From: Pedobacter sp. W3I1 | Lineage (GTDB): Bacteria; Bacteroidota; Bacteroidia; Sphingobacteriales; Sphingobacteriaceae | Assembly: GCF_030816015.1 (NCBI RefSeq) | Contig: NZ_JAUSXN010000001.1 | Span: forward strand, 5,394,001 to 5,458,000 | DNA: 64,000 bases | Direction: 5' to 3' | Shown here: positions 26,815 through 34,910 of the stretch, one piece after another | Position numbering within the stretch: position 1 is the first letter of the stretch | Layout of the letters: each line of letters opens with the position of its first letter | The notes under the pieces: generated by a model | Told to the model about the DNA's origin: nothing | The model's input: the letters and a program-made list of their open reading frames with translations, nothing else | Databases searched by the model: none | Made by a program: the position numbers and the translations under genes

Positions 26815-28005
26815 TTATTTATTGAAGGTAAAGCTAAGCGTAAAAACCGTACCTGAATTTTGTTCGCTCTGGCAGGCTACGGTGCCGCTCATCAGACCTA
26901 CATATCTTTTTACAATGTTCAGACCTAAGCCTGTGCCCGGGATATCGCCCGTATTATGGGCCCTGAAAAAAGGTTCGAACAGATTGTTCTGATCTACTTT
27001 TGGAATGCCAATACCGTTATCTTTCACCTCCAAAATGAGTTCATCATCTTTTAAAATGGAATTAAACTGGATTAAAGTATCCGCACCAGAATATTTTATA
27101 GAATTGGAAATCAGATTGATCACACAGTTTTTTAACAGGTTCGGATCGAGGTAAACCTCGGCAGTTGTACCGGTGTGTTCGTAAATAATGTGCTGGTTCT
27201 CTTTGGTCATCATCTGCATTTCTTCAGCTATTTCTTCAGCAAAGCTGATGATATTGAAAGATTGGGCCGATGCTTCTACTTTTCCGGCCTCGAGTTTTTC
27301 GAGCGAGAGGAAATCGTTTAAGATGGTAGTAAGGTTATTAATCGAATTTTTGATTTTCAGCGTATGTTTTTCTACACTGGCCACATCCTGCTTGGAGGTA
27401 TATTTATCTATTAAAGAAGCCGATAATTGTATAGAACTGAGTGGGGTTCTAAACTCATGCGAGGCCATCGAAACAAACCTGGTTTTAAGCTGATTGAGTT
27501 CTTTCTCTTTCTGAAAAAGTGCCTGCATATTTTCTTTGGCCATCTCGAGTTCCGATACCAGCTTTACCAGATCGTGCGTACGCTCTTTTATTTTGACCTC
27601 GAGTTTTTCGGTATAGCTTCTAATCTGTTCTTCATTGGCTTTTTCCTTACTCAGATCGTGGATAAAACCAGTATAGATTTTACGGTCGCTAAATTTTATT
27701 TCGCTTACGCCCAGTCTAAAAGGGAAAACCGATCCGTCTTTGCGTTTTCCAGAAACTTCTCTTCCAGTTCCGATGATATGTTTTTCACCGGTATGTTCAT
27801 ATCGGGACAGGTATCCATCGTGGCGTGAATGATCGGGCTCTGGCATCAAAACCGATACGTTTTTGCCTACCAGTTCTTCCCTGCCATAGCCAAAAAGCTC
27901 AAGCGCAGCAGGATTTAAATGTTCTATAATCCCTTTATCGTCAATGGTAATAATTCCATCAATGGCATTTTCAATAATCGCATCCAAAAATTTCGACCTA
28001 TCCAT
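26815..28005 (-). CDS. FixL-like heme-PAS sensor histidine kinase
   Basis: A 396-aa cytosolic kinase from ATG at 28003-28005; the longer frame would need a TTG at 28071. The PAS domain (1-120) resembles the FixL heme domain: MPEPDHSRHDGYLSRY followed by TGEKHIIGTGREVSGKRKDG. H62 in RHDGYL and R82 in IIGTGR are exactly 20 residues apart, as are the heme ligand H200 and the ligand-gating R220 of Bradyrhizobium FixL. A coiled coil (about 120-175) leads to the HisKA domain with H183 in MASHEFRTPLS, and to the HATPase domain (DNGIGIP, GTGLGLNIVKRY). No membrane segment is seen. It probably senses oxygen through heme and phosphorylates the receiver-Crp protein encoded next. Confidence 0.9.
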   Translation of the reverse strand: MDRSKFLDAIIENAIDGIITIDDKGIIEHLNPAALELFGYGREELVGKNVSVLMPEPDHSRHDGYLSRYEHTGEKHIIGTGREVSGKRKDGSVFPFRLGVSEIKFSDRKIYTGFIHDLSKEKANEEQIRSYTEKLEVKIKERTHDLVKLVSELEMAKENMQALFQKEKELNQLKTRFVSMASHEFRTPLSSIQLSASLIDKYTSKQDVASVEKHTLKIKNSINNLTTILNDFLSLEKLEAGKVEASAQSFNIISFAEEIAEEMQMMTKENQHIIYEHTGTTAEVYLDPNLLKNCVINLISNSIKYSGADTLIQFNSILKDDELILEVKDNGIGIPKVDQNNLFEPFFRAHNTGDIPGTGLGLNIVKRYVGLMSGTVACQSEQNSGTVFTLSFTFNK

Positions 28006-28060
28006 TCGTTTCAAGTATATCCTTGTAAATATAGAAAAGTTATTCCCGATCTTTTTTCTC

Positions 28061-29842
28061 TTATTCAACAATCAATCCGTCAAGCTTGTCTTTCGAATCT
28101 GCCAATTGTTCATATAACCCTTTTAACTCACCAGATGCCTGATCGGCAACCTCATTGAATAGTTTTTTATAATAATTAATCCCTTCGGCCAGCTGGAGTT
28201 TAAATCCGTTTAACTGCTTCCTTTTTTTATCGCTGAAGTTTTGAAGTTGCTGTTTGATATCCTCCTGAAGATAATCGATGTAGAGGTTAAGTTCCTTGAT
28301 AAATATATGCGGTCTTTCCACTTGCGCCAACAGGTTAATTTTCCCATAAATATGGCCAACCATCTCATCAAATGAATATACATCAGAAAAATAGGCTAGG
28401 TTCGGGCCTGGGCAAATGGCTACCGCTGTATTTTCTTTTGGCTTAGCGATATTGTATTTCAAATAGGTGGAGGAACACAAACCTTCGCAAAGGCAAACTT
28501 TTTCGGTTACCAGGTTAAATTGCTTTTGATATTCATCTGCCGATAATCCGGCTGTTTTTAGGCTCTTGATCTTTAAGTGCTGATATTCACGTGATGCCGT
28601 ACAGATGGCCTGCTCGGTAAATTCGGTATTGTTGCAGAGGTATTTCTTGGTACATGGGCTTCCCGGCCGGCCCTTTTCAATCCGCTCGGTACGCTGGCGG
28701 TCTATTGTACTGTTTTTAAAATTATTAAACCTGATACCCAGCGGAGAGGCTCCACTTAGATAAAAATCGCCTTCTGCCGAGCTGGCCAGTTTTGCCAATG
28801 TTTCGGCATCTACATTGGTTACTTCGGGTACCAACAGGAAAGGGCTTCCCCACCCTGTGGCATCGAGATTGTAATATTGAAGGAGAAAATCATGTTCAGC
28901 TGCAGTACCGATTCCACCCTGAACGCTGATCCGTTGTTTGGGCTGCTTTTGTGTTTGGATTCCCTTTTGTGCCAAAGCAGATTGGTACATTTTAAAAAGC
29001 TCAATGAGCATATCGTTTTTTTTGAGCTTAAATTCTTCCAAAATCGGCCCCAATAAATACCCTTCTGTTGCAAATGCATGACCGCCACAGTTCAGACCCG
29101 ATTCTATCCGGAATTCTGAAACCCACAAACCTTTTTTAGCCAAAAATTTAGCCTGGATTAAAGCCGACCTGAAATCACTTACTTTTAAGATGATTTTCTT
29201 TTTCAGCTTGCCATCTTCATCAGGGAAAAAATCTTCAAAGTTTTCCATATAGCTGTATAATTTCGGGTTCATACCAGCAGATAACACGACTGAAGAGTTC
29301 AGCTTACTTTCGGCAAAACCGCGTAGCGCAGTTAATGCATCAGTATGGGTATCGCCAGAATATTCACCATCTACATAATTCATTTTATCTACCTTGGCCA
29401 TAATGTTCACATCAATAGCCCCCATCCTCATCGCATTTTTTAAAAGCGATTGAAAGGTCTGTTTAGTTTCACCTTCAGGATAATCCAACATCAGGTCATA
29501 TCCATGTTTTAATTTAGAAGTATCAGGGAGAAGTTCGAAATAACGGCAAATATCATTTCCAGCAGTAAAATCCTGTTGTTTTAATGCTCTAAAATCGTCG
29601 GTGATGGCTTCCAGCAAAAAGTTCAGGTAGGCGGTGATGCGTTTACTCCGGCTTTCGATAGCATCTTTCGGAATCGCTTCGAAATGAATCGACCGATTTT
29701 TTGAATGATGAGCTCGCATGCGCTCGATCAGTTCGTCATCAACAATAGATAAAACCGATGAAATACCGTACCTGGCTACTTTTAATGGAGTATCAATAGA
29801 ATAGCCTAAGCCCAATACAGGGATATGGAATGAATGTGGCAT
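28061..29842 (-). CDS. Uncharacterised 593-aa protein with TIM-barrel-like glycine motifs and a Cys cluster
   Basis: I do not recognise a named family. The motifs IPVLGLGYSIDTPLKVARYG (N-terminus), GLNCGGHAFATEG (about 250-262), VQGGIGTAAEHD (307-318) and DATGWGSPFLLVPE (327-340) occur in the order expected of FMN-binding nitronate monooxygenase / FabK-type barrels, so an FMN barrel is a reasonable guess. A region with C397, C403, C414, C450, C452, C456 and C477 could bind a metal or an iron-sulfur cluster. The last ~90 residues are helical and charged. It is first in an operon with the FixL-like kinase (56-bp gap) and the receiver-Crp regulator, and its promoter carries the shared Fnr-like site. 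A role in redox or oxygen-linked metabolism is inferred from this context only. Confidence 0.6.
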   Translation of the reverse strand: MPHSFHIPVLGLGYSIDTPLKVARYGISSVLSIVDDELIERMRAHHSKNRSIHFEAIPKDAIESRSKRITAYLNFLLEAITDDFRALKQQDFTAGNDICRYFELLPDTSKLKHGYDLMLDYPEGETKQTFQSLLKNAMRMGAIDVNIMAKVDKMNYVDGEYSGDTHTDALTALRGFAESKLNSSVVLSAGMNPKLYSYMENFEDFFPDEDGKLKKKIILKVSDFRSALIQAKFLAKKGLWVSEFRIESGLNCGGHAFATEGYLLGPILEEFKLKKNDMLIELFKMYQSALAQKGIQTQKQPKQRISVQGGIGTAAEHDFLLQYYNLDATGWGSPFLLVPEVTNVDAETLAKLASSAEGDFYLSGASPLGIRFNNFKNSTIDRQRTERIEKGRPGSPCTKKYLCNNTEFTEQAICTASREYQHLKIKSLKTAGLSADEYQKQFNLVTEKVCLCEGLCSSTYLKYNIAKPKENTAVAICPGPNLAYFSDVYSFDEMVGHIYGKINLLAQVERPHIFIKELNLYIDYLQEDIKQQLQNFSDKKRKQLNGFKLQLAEGINYYKKLFNEVADQASGELKGLYEQLADSKDKLDGLIVE

Positions 29843-29897
29843 AATGTTAGTAATATAGGTTTGGCCTTTTATAACAAAAAGCCGATGATTTCGACAG

Positions 29898-29963
29898 CAA
29901 AACTATCGTAGTTGTGCCAATCAGACTATGATGCCTGTCAAAGCAAAAAATGAGTGAGATCAC
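29898..29963 (-). promoter_or_regulatory. Predicted Fnr-type activated promoter of the 593-aa/kinase/regulator operon
   Basis: The minus-strand -7 element TAGTTTTG (29905-29898) lies 55 bp before the start codon. The site ATGAG-TGAG-ATCAC (29950-29963) is centred 58.5 bp from the -7 edge. The right half and flank, ATCACTTTTTAAT (29959-29971), are identical over 13 bp to 36958-36970. Autoregulation of the sensor operon would follow. Confidence 0.6.
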
Positions 29964-29988
29964 TTTTTAATAATTTTACTGAAACCAT

Positions 29989-30050
29989 TTATTCAACGCT
30001 ATCGTTCATCTCGAATCTACCTGTTTTAAGGTGAGAGATAATTTCATTAT
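29989..30050 (-). pseudogene. Remnant of the 3' end of a flavin split-barrel (PNPOx-like) gene
   Basis: On the minus strand this segment reads EIISHLKTGRFEMNDSVE followed by a TAA stop at 29991-29989. It matches the C-terminus KIILHLKTGRFEVNDSVD of the intact gene at 31201-31656. No upstream coding sequence survives. It shows that a second copy of that gene once stood beside the 593-aa operon. Confidence 0.65.
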
Positions 30051-30181
30051 CGCAATAAACATTACGGTAATGCACATTGCGATAATACAATATAAGTTTT
30101 TTCTGACTATTAGCATGAGATTTTATGATAGAATGGAATTGGTATTTCGTTATATAGATATGGCCTTTCCTAAAAAAAGCT

Positions 30182-30426
30182 ATTAACCTGAGTTCGATTG
30201 ATAATGTTCTTTTATTTGTTCTGTATGAACATTTTGCATGAACGGGTCGTCACCCTGAATTCATTTCAGGGTCTTTTCTGCAAATAAGATGCTGACCACG
30301 AAGTAGCTATTAGGCCTGTGAAACAATAAAATCTACTAATAAAATAAATTCAGCATGACGCGACGCCTAGCCTAGAAGCGATAAAAAGCAGATACTTACT
30401 GCAAATATTAATCGAACTCAGGTTAT
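30182..30426. repeat. MITE-like element with TTAACCTGAGTTCGATT ends
   Basis: TTAACCTGAGTTCGATTGATA at 30183-30203 faces TATTAATCGAACTCAGGTTA at 30406-30425, nearly perfect 20-bp inverted ends of a ~245-bp non-coding unit. The interior holds a further hairpin (ACCCTGAATTCATTTCAGGGT, 30251-30271) and the CAGCATGACG type end. No ORF is present. The element belongs to the same class of small non-autonomous repeats as those at 349-669. Confidence 0.55.
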
Positions 30427-30428
30427 TA

Positions 30429-30504
30429 ATTTCCACAGCAAAAATATCGAAGTTGAACTAACCTGGCGATGTTGCCTGTCAAAGCAAAAAACGAACTGGA
30501 ACAT
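30429..30504 (-). promoter_or_regulatory. Decayed duplicate of the 593-aa gene promoter
   Basis: The sequence parallels 29888-29963 base by base (TTTC.ACAGCAAAA.TATCG.AGTTG ... TGCCTGTCAAAGCAAAAAA). It retains a -7-like CAAAAATA at 30439-30446. The activator site expected at 30491-30504 has drifted to ACGAA-CTGG-AACAT. No gene follows it. It is probably a relic of a duplication that also left the PNPOx-like remnant nearby. Confidence 0.5.
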
Positions 30505-30634
30505 TTTTAGTGGATCAAGATCCTAGATTTGGATGATTGAGGGCAGTTTTCCCTAAAATCGTCATTTGAAGCTGATTTTTCATCTGCTGCAGCAATCTTA
30601 TCGTAGGCAGGAAGGATTGCTCTTCCAAAAAAGT

Positions 30635-31135
30635 CCTATCGTGTGGACCAATCTTTTTTTAAGAATGGTTTTGGGCATCATGCTAGCTGGCTTTAATAAA
30701 CCACAGTCTTTACCGAAGGATGCCGTCAATCCCAAGTGGCGGGAGAATCAAAAAAATAGGTGCACAATGGTGCAAATAGCATTACCAAACCTGAAACGCA
30801 GTGGTTTTGTGTTCATTAGCACTGAATTCAAGGTTTAATATCAATTGAACACAAAACGAAGTGCCACTGTTTTTTTGATGAGCGTGGGCGGTGAGAAGCC
30901 ACATTGCTGGATTGACAAAGCGCTTTGGGTACTTTGGCGCTCCAAAGTACCATGCCCCCGCGGCAAGAGCGGAAAAATCAACATTTATCTTAAAAACTAT
31001 AGTTTTTAAGATATCAAAGCTTGTTATTAGCAGGAAAGATGCTGATCCCGAAGCCTAGGGACAGCATGACAATCGCTTTAGGAATATGTGCTATAAAAAC
31101 AAATGCAGCTAACAGAAATGTGTCCAGACGATAGG
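30635..31135 (+). mobile_element. Non-coding TIR element, copy A (501 bp)
   Basis: The left end CCTATCGTGTGGACCAATCT (30635-30654) and right end (31116-31135, complement CCTATCGTCTGGACACATTT) are 20-bp terminal inverted repeats. AAAAGT flanks both sides (30629-30634 and 31136-31141) as a likely target duplication. The interior has a stem between CAGTGGTTTTGTGTTCA (from ~30797) and its partner ending near 30872, the perfect hairpin GGTACTTTGG-CGCT-CCAAAGTACC at about 30930-30953, and the palindrome AAAAACTATAGTTTTT near 30993-31008. A second copy in reverse orientation lies at 53327-53818. No real ORF is present; the 90-codon frame at 30566 begins outside the element and crosses the stem. Confidence 0.75.
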
Positions 31136-31200
31136 AAAAGTCGGGACAGGCTGTCGTTGCTTCTCGCAATGATGTCCCATTTTGGAATCTGTTATTCCTG

Positions 31201-31656
31201 TCAATCAACACTATCGTTAACCTCAAATCTACCTGTTTTAAGGTGCAGAATAATTTTGAACACGATAATATCTTCGTCATGAGGATCTGTTTTGCCAGTT
31301 CCATGTGATGGTTGCGTGGAGGGGGTATTGGTTAAAGGCATCATCCGGTGGATAATCCCCTGAAGCGCTCTTTGCTTTTCTGCAGCATCAGTGATTTCTT
31401 CAAATTTGCCCCAGCATACCACACTCTTCCAGTTAAAGGTGTCGCGGATCTGATCGGTTTGAAAGCATACCTGAGGGTTACTTTTCATCATCCTGATTTT
31501 TTGCCCTGGAGCAGAATGGGCGTAAACCGTGCCGCTATTGTACACATAATTAATGGGCACAATGTAACTTACCCCATGGGCATGGCAGGCCAAACGGCCA
31601 ATATATTGTTCTTTAAGGAGTTTTTCAATCTCTCCTTCTTCTAGTTTTCCTAACAT
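31201..31656 (-). CDS. Pyridoxamine-5'-phosphate-oxidase-like flavin split-barrel protein
   Basis: A 151-aa protein of the PNPOx-like FMN-binding split-barrel superfamily. YIGRLACHAHGVSYIVPINY is the typical opening strand pair, followed by YAHSAPGQKIRMMKSNPQVCF and WKSVVCWGKFEEI. Members bind FMN, F420 or heme and reduce nitro compounds or quinones; the substrate here is unknown. It follows the alcohol dehydrogenase gene by 27 bp as the last gene of the USP-ADH operon. A degenerate copy of its 3' end lies at 29989-30050. Confidence 0.8.
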   Translation of the reverse strand: MLGKLEEGEIEKLLKEQYIGRLACHAHGVSYIVPINYVYNSGTVYAHSAPGQKIRMMKSNPQVCFQTDQIRDTFNWKSVVCWGKFEEITDAAEKQRALQGIIHRMMPLTNTPSTQPSHGTGKTDPHDEDIIVFKIILHLKTGRFEVNDSVD

Positions 31657-31683
31657 CTTACAAGAATTAATGTTGATTATGAA

Positions 31684-32718
31684 TTAAGTTCCGGCAACAT
31701 CCAAAACTATCCGGCCCTCAATCTCACCCTTTTTCATCTGTCCGAATACTTCGTTGATGTCTTCCAGTTTTGCTGATTTAACCTGCGCCCTTACCTTTCC
31801 ATCCACCGCAAATTCGATGGCTTCCTGCATATCTTTTCTGGTGCCTACAATAGAACCCCTGATGGTTAATCTGTTTAACACGGTATCGAATATGGGAAGA
31901 TCAAAACTGCCGGGAGGTAGTCCGTTTAGCGATAAGGTACCCTTTCTGCGTAATGCAGAAAGCCCCTGACTGAAAGCAACAGGTGTTACTGCAGTTACCA
32001 GTACGCCATGCATACCTCCTGTCTGTTTTTTAAGAAATTCACCAGGGTCATGCTCAAGCGCATTAACCACAATGTCTGCACCGAGTTTTCTGGCCATCTC
32101 CAGTTTATCGTTCGAAATATCAATTGCAGCAACCTGAAAGCCCATAGCTTTTGCATATTGAACGCCTAGATGGCCGAGCCCGCCAATACCCGATATCGCA
32201 ACCCATTCGCCTGCTTTTACCTCAGTTTCTTTTAAACCTTTATACACGGTAACGCCGGCACAGATAATCGGTGCCATTTCTGCAAAATTTACATGCGAAG
32301 GGAAATGGGCAACATATCTCGAATCGGCAATTACATATTCTGCAAAACCTCCATCAACACTATAGCCTCCATTTTGCTGCTCGTAGCACAATGTTTCCCA
32401 ACCTGTTAAGCAAAATTCGCAACAGCCACAGGCACTGTACAACCAGGGCACACCAACTACATCACCTTCTTTTACACTTTTAACATCGTGCCCCATTGCG
32501 GCTACCAAGCCTATGGCCTCATGACCGGGCACCAATGGCATTTTTGATTTTACCGGCCAGTCGCCATTACAGGCATGAAGATCGGTATGGCATACACCAC
32601 ATGAAATTACCTTAACCAAAATCTCATATTGATTGAGCGGCCTAACCGGCAGCTCTTCTATAGCCAGTGGTCCACCATACTCATGGATAACTGCGGCTTT
32701 CATTGTTTTAGGATACAT
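31684..32718 (-). CDS. adhP: Zinc-dependent alcohol dehydrogenase, AdhP type
   Basis: A 344-aa medium-chain dehydrogenase. Catalytic zinc ligands lie in SCGVCHTDLHACNGDWP and PGHEAIG. The structural zinc site is CGCCEFCLTGWETLC. The Rossmann motif is GIGGLGHLGVQYAKAMG followed by AAIDIS, consistent with NAD(H) preference. A close match to the bacterial AdhP group of ethanol-active enzymes is apparent from memory. It can oxidise ethanol or reduce acetaldehyde during oxygen limitation. An alternative ATG lies five codons downstream (32703). It is between the USP and PNPOx-like genes. Confidence 0.9.
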   Translation of the reverse strand: MYPKTMKAAVIHEYGGPLAIEELPVRPLNQYEILVKVISCGVCHTDLHACNGDWPVKSKMPLVPGHEAIGLVAAMGHDVKSVKEGDVVGVPWLYSACGCCEFCLTGWETLCYEQQNGGYSVDGGFAEYVIADSRYVAHFPSHVNFAEMAPIICAGVTVYKGLKETEVKAGEWVAISGIGGLGHLGVQYAKAMGFQVAAIDISNDKLEMARKLGADIVVNALEHDPGEFLKKQTGGMHGVLVTAVTPVAFSQGLSALRRKGTLSLNGLPPGSFDLPIFDTVLNRLTIRGSIVGTRKDMQEAIEFAVDGKVRAQVKSAKLEDINEVFGQMKKGEIEGRIVLDVAGT

Positions 32719-32773
32719 ATATGCTGTTTACAATAGATTGTACGAATTGAATTTTATTTAATAATCGGCTAGT

Positions 32774-33649
32774 TTACATTGGAATACGGTGTTCAGGAGG
32801 TAAAACTAAAAGCGGGATCTGAATATGATCAGACATGTTTAGCGTATAGCTCCCTTTAAGCAGGCGGTGAAAAAAACTGTGTTTTCGGTGCACCATTGCC
32901 AGGATATCGATCTGTCCATTCTCCACAATCCAATCTAAACCATCCTTAATCCGTTCACTGTTTATATGCCTATGGTAGATATTTCTATAGTTAACCCTAT
33001 CGGCAACCCGGTTTAAAAAATCCTCTGTCGCTTGTTTGTGAAGGGCAAGATCTGAATTGGCATTACCGGTATGTGTAATGAGTATATCGGCATTAAAAGG
33101 TTTTGCAAATTCAGCAAGTGCGCACAAAACGGGGATATCACTATGGTGAAAATCTGTAGCAAAAGCAATTTTTTTAGGCTTCTTAAAGCGGTATCCCGCA
33201 GGTATAAGCAAAACAGGTATTTCCTGCTCGATGATTTTCCTGGCAACACTGCCCATAAGTGTTTTGGTTAACTTATCTGCCCGGTTTAGTCCGGCCACAA
33301 CGAGGTTCATTTTACATTCAGCAAAATATTTACTAATTTCCTGTTCAACCTCGCCACTAACAGATCTTCCAAACACTTCTGCTTTAAAACCAAGCTCATG
33401 ATGTGCCTTTTTATATTTTTCTTCAACCCTTTCAACCAGTTTGCCCAGCGCTTTTTTAGCATCATCTTCTATAAGCTTATATTCTTCAAGCGGCCATACC
33501 AGAGAGGCCGCAGCGGGAGAAAACTCAGGAACCTGAAAAACATTTAACAATTCTACCCTGGCACCAATACCATGGGCCAGATCAGTTGCATAATCAGCTG
33601 CGTTCTCTGCCGTTGCAGAAAAATCAACAGGTACCAGGATCTTTTTCAT
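32774..33649 (-). CDS. Tandem-domain universal stress protein
   Basis: A 291-aa protein with two UspA domains (about 1-152 and 158-287). The first has the start KKILVPVDFSATAENAADYA and the ATP-loop-like segment AGLNRADKLTKTLMGSVARK, ending in IPVLLIP. The second begins KKIAFATDFHHSDIPVLCAL and ends in IPLLVLPPEH. The second domain's nucleotide loop is less canonical (MVHRKHSFFHRLLKGSYT). Such proteins accumulate under energy or oxygen stress. It is first gene of the USP-adhP-PNPOx operon. Confidence 0.87.
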   Translation of the reverse strand: MKKILVPVDFSATAENAADYATDLAHGIGARVELLNVFQVPEFSPAAASLVWPLEEYKLIEDDAKKALGKLVERVEEKYKKAHHELGFKAEVFGRSVSGEVEQEISKYFAECKMNLVVAGLNRADKLTKTLMGSVARKIIEQEIPVLLIPAGYRFKKPKKIAFATDFHHSDIPVLCALAEFAKPFNADILITHTGNANSDLALHKQATEDFLNRVADRVNYRNIYHRHINSERIKDGLDWIVENGQIDILAMVHRKHSFFHRLLKGSYTLNMSDHIQIPLLVLPPEHRIPM

Positions 33650-33696
33650 ATTGAGCTCTTTTTAATTGTGCATAAAGTTTAGAAAAACCGGACGTA

Positions 33697-33762
33697 CAAA
33701 ATATGAGCCGCATCAGTTATTAAAATGATTATCTCCCGGTGTTGCCATTTAAACGCCATCAT
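33697..33762 (-). promoter_or_regulatory. Weak candidate for the same activated promoter before the USP operon
   Basis: A -7-like ATATTTTG (33704-33697) has the TTTG part but not the leading TA. At the standard 58.5-bp distance stands TTAAA-CGCC-ATCAT (33749-33762), which keeps only one good half site. The match could be chance; the spacing and the operon content are the reasons for listing it. Confidence 0.3.
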
Positions 33763-33873
33763 TATTATGATATGCTAAAGAAATATTTAGACTAATTATC
33801 ATTACCACAAAAAATGATTAAATCATTATGCTTTCCGTAATTTCAATGTTTCAAAATTATCCCATTATATAAA

Positions 33874-34239
33874 ATGAGTGTCCATATAGGCTTAATGATC
33901 TGGAAGGAAATGAAGCAGAAAGATATCTCTGTTTCAGACATTGCTGCCGCCCTTGAGATCAGCAAAACAAAAGCACAGGAGATGCTGAATACCGCGACTA
34001 TCGATATCCTTACTTTGGTCCGTGTAAGTGAAATCCTGAACTACAATTTTTTCAGTTACTACGAAAGCGGAAAGGTTTTTTCGAAGATCGGTTTAAAGGA
34101 AAAAAACCAGTTAACAGCAGAAGTTGACCGGTTGAAGGCATTACTCGCCGAAAAGAACAAAGCCCTCGAACTCCAGGAAAGGTTAAATAAGATTCAGCTC
34201 AGTACGATTTCACTCTTGGAAAAAGGACAGTTTAGATAA
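33874..34239 (+). CDS. Small helix-turn-helix protein with C-terminal coiled coil
   Basis: A 121-aa protein. Residues ~5-65 fit a Cro/CI-type HTH (VSDIAAALEISKTKAQEML, then LTLVRVSEILNYNFFSYY). Residues ~72-115 are a heptad-rich coiled coil that probably dimerises it. The start is ATG at 33874. It is divergent from the USP operon and convergent with the YceI gene. A regulatory role is likely; the target is unknown. Confidence 0.7.
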   Translation: MSVHIGLMIWKEMKQKDISVSDIAAALEISKTKAQEMLNTATIDILTLVRVSEILNYNFFSYYESGKVFSKIGLKEKNQLTAEVDRLKALLAEKNKALELQERLNKIQLSTISLLEKGQFR

Positions 34240-34270
34240 AATGTACCATAGATGCAGTAACACATCTGAA

Positions 34271-34861
34271 TTATCCTGCCATTTCCATTTTTAAAAAGAA
34301 AACCACAACCAGTTGATCTTTAGCCTGGATGAGCCTGCCCATTTTTTTTGGAGGAGTCAGATGAAAATCAGAAAAATTGATGACTTGTTGCCCGATCAGC
34401 TCCATGGCGCCCCGTTTAGCATTGATCTGATAACAGATTTCGAATCTTTTTAATACACCAGATAGTGTAATCTCCACATCACCTTTAACAAAACTTTGCT
34501 GACCTGCGGACGGGGTTTCTTTTAAGGACAAGAATTTGATTCTTAGCACTGGAAACTTGTTCACCTGTAGCGTATTTAGTAGCTGTTTAGTCATCATTGT
34601 ACTGTTACAGTCAAAATTCTTTACCTCAAGATTTAAGGTTCCGGAGAGCACAATATGGTCTGTTTTATCTTTCGAGACCAGAACGGTATCGGTTTTGGGA
34701 TAACGCAGGATTGCACAGGAAAAGCGGTTTATATTGGTGGTTCCATTAACAGTGAGCATGCTGTTTTCACTCACTACCCATCTTGAGGTACTTTTGGTTT
34801 TACCTGCAGGCCTCAAGCCGGCCAACAGCAAAAAAAAGATGGTTAACAGTAGCTTCATCAT
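34271..34861 (-). CDS. YceI-family periplasmic protein, divergent
   Basis: A 196-aa secreted protein with a short signal sequence (residues 1-20). The YceI lipocalin-like fold is suggested by LTVNGTTNINRFSCAI near the start, the VKGDVEITLSGVLKRFEI strand and the DFHLTPPKKMG end. YceI proteins bind isoprenoid-type lipids; function in Bacteroidota is not settled. It is the third gene of the YceI-porin-YceI set, 50 bp after the porin gene. Confidence 0.75.
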   Translation of the reverse strand: MMKLLLTIFFLLLAGLRPAGKTKSTSRWVVSENSMLTVNGTTNINRFSCAILRYPKTDTVLVSKDKTDHIVLSGTLNLEVKNFDCNSTMMTKQLLNTLQVNKFPVLRIKFLSLKETPSAGQQSFVKGDVEITLSGVLKRFEICYQINAKRGAMELIGQQVINFSDFHLTPPKKMGRLIQAKDQLVVVFFLKMEMAG

Positions 34862-34910
34862 GTTTTTTTTTAAGGCAGGAACAAATCGTTCCCGCCTAAT
34901 GGTTTATTGG

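Noticed and set aside
30566-30838. 90-codon plus-strand ORF
   Set aside because: It begins outside the TIR element, runs through its end and its stem, has no family signature, and the homologous copy at 53.6 kb does not keep the frame.
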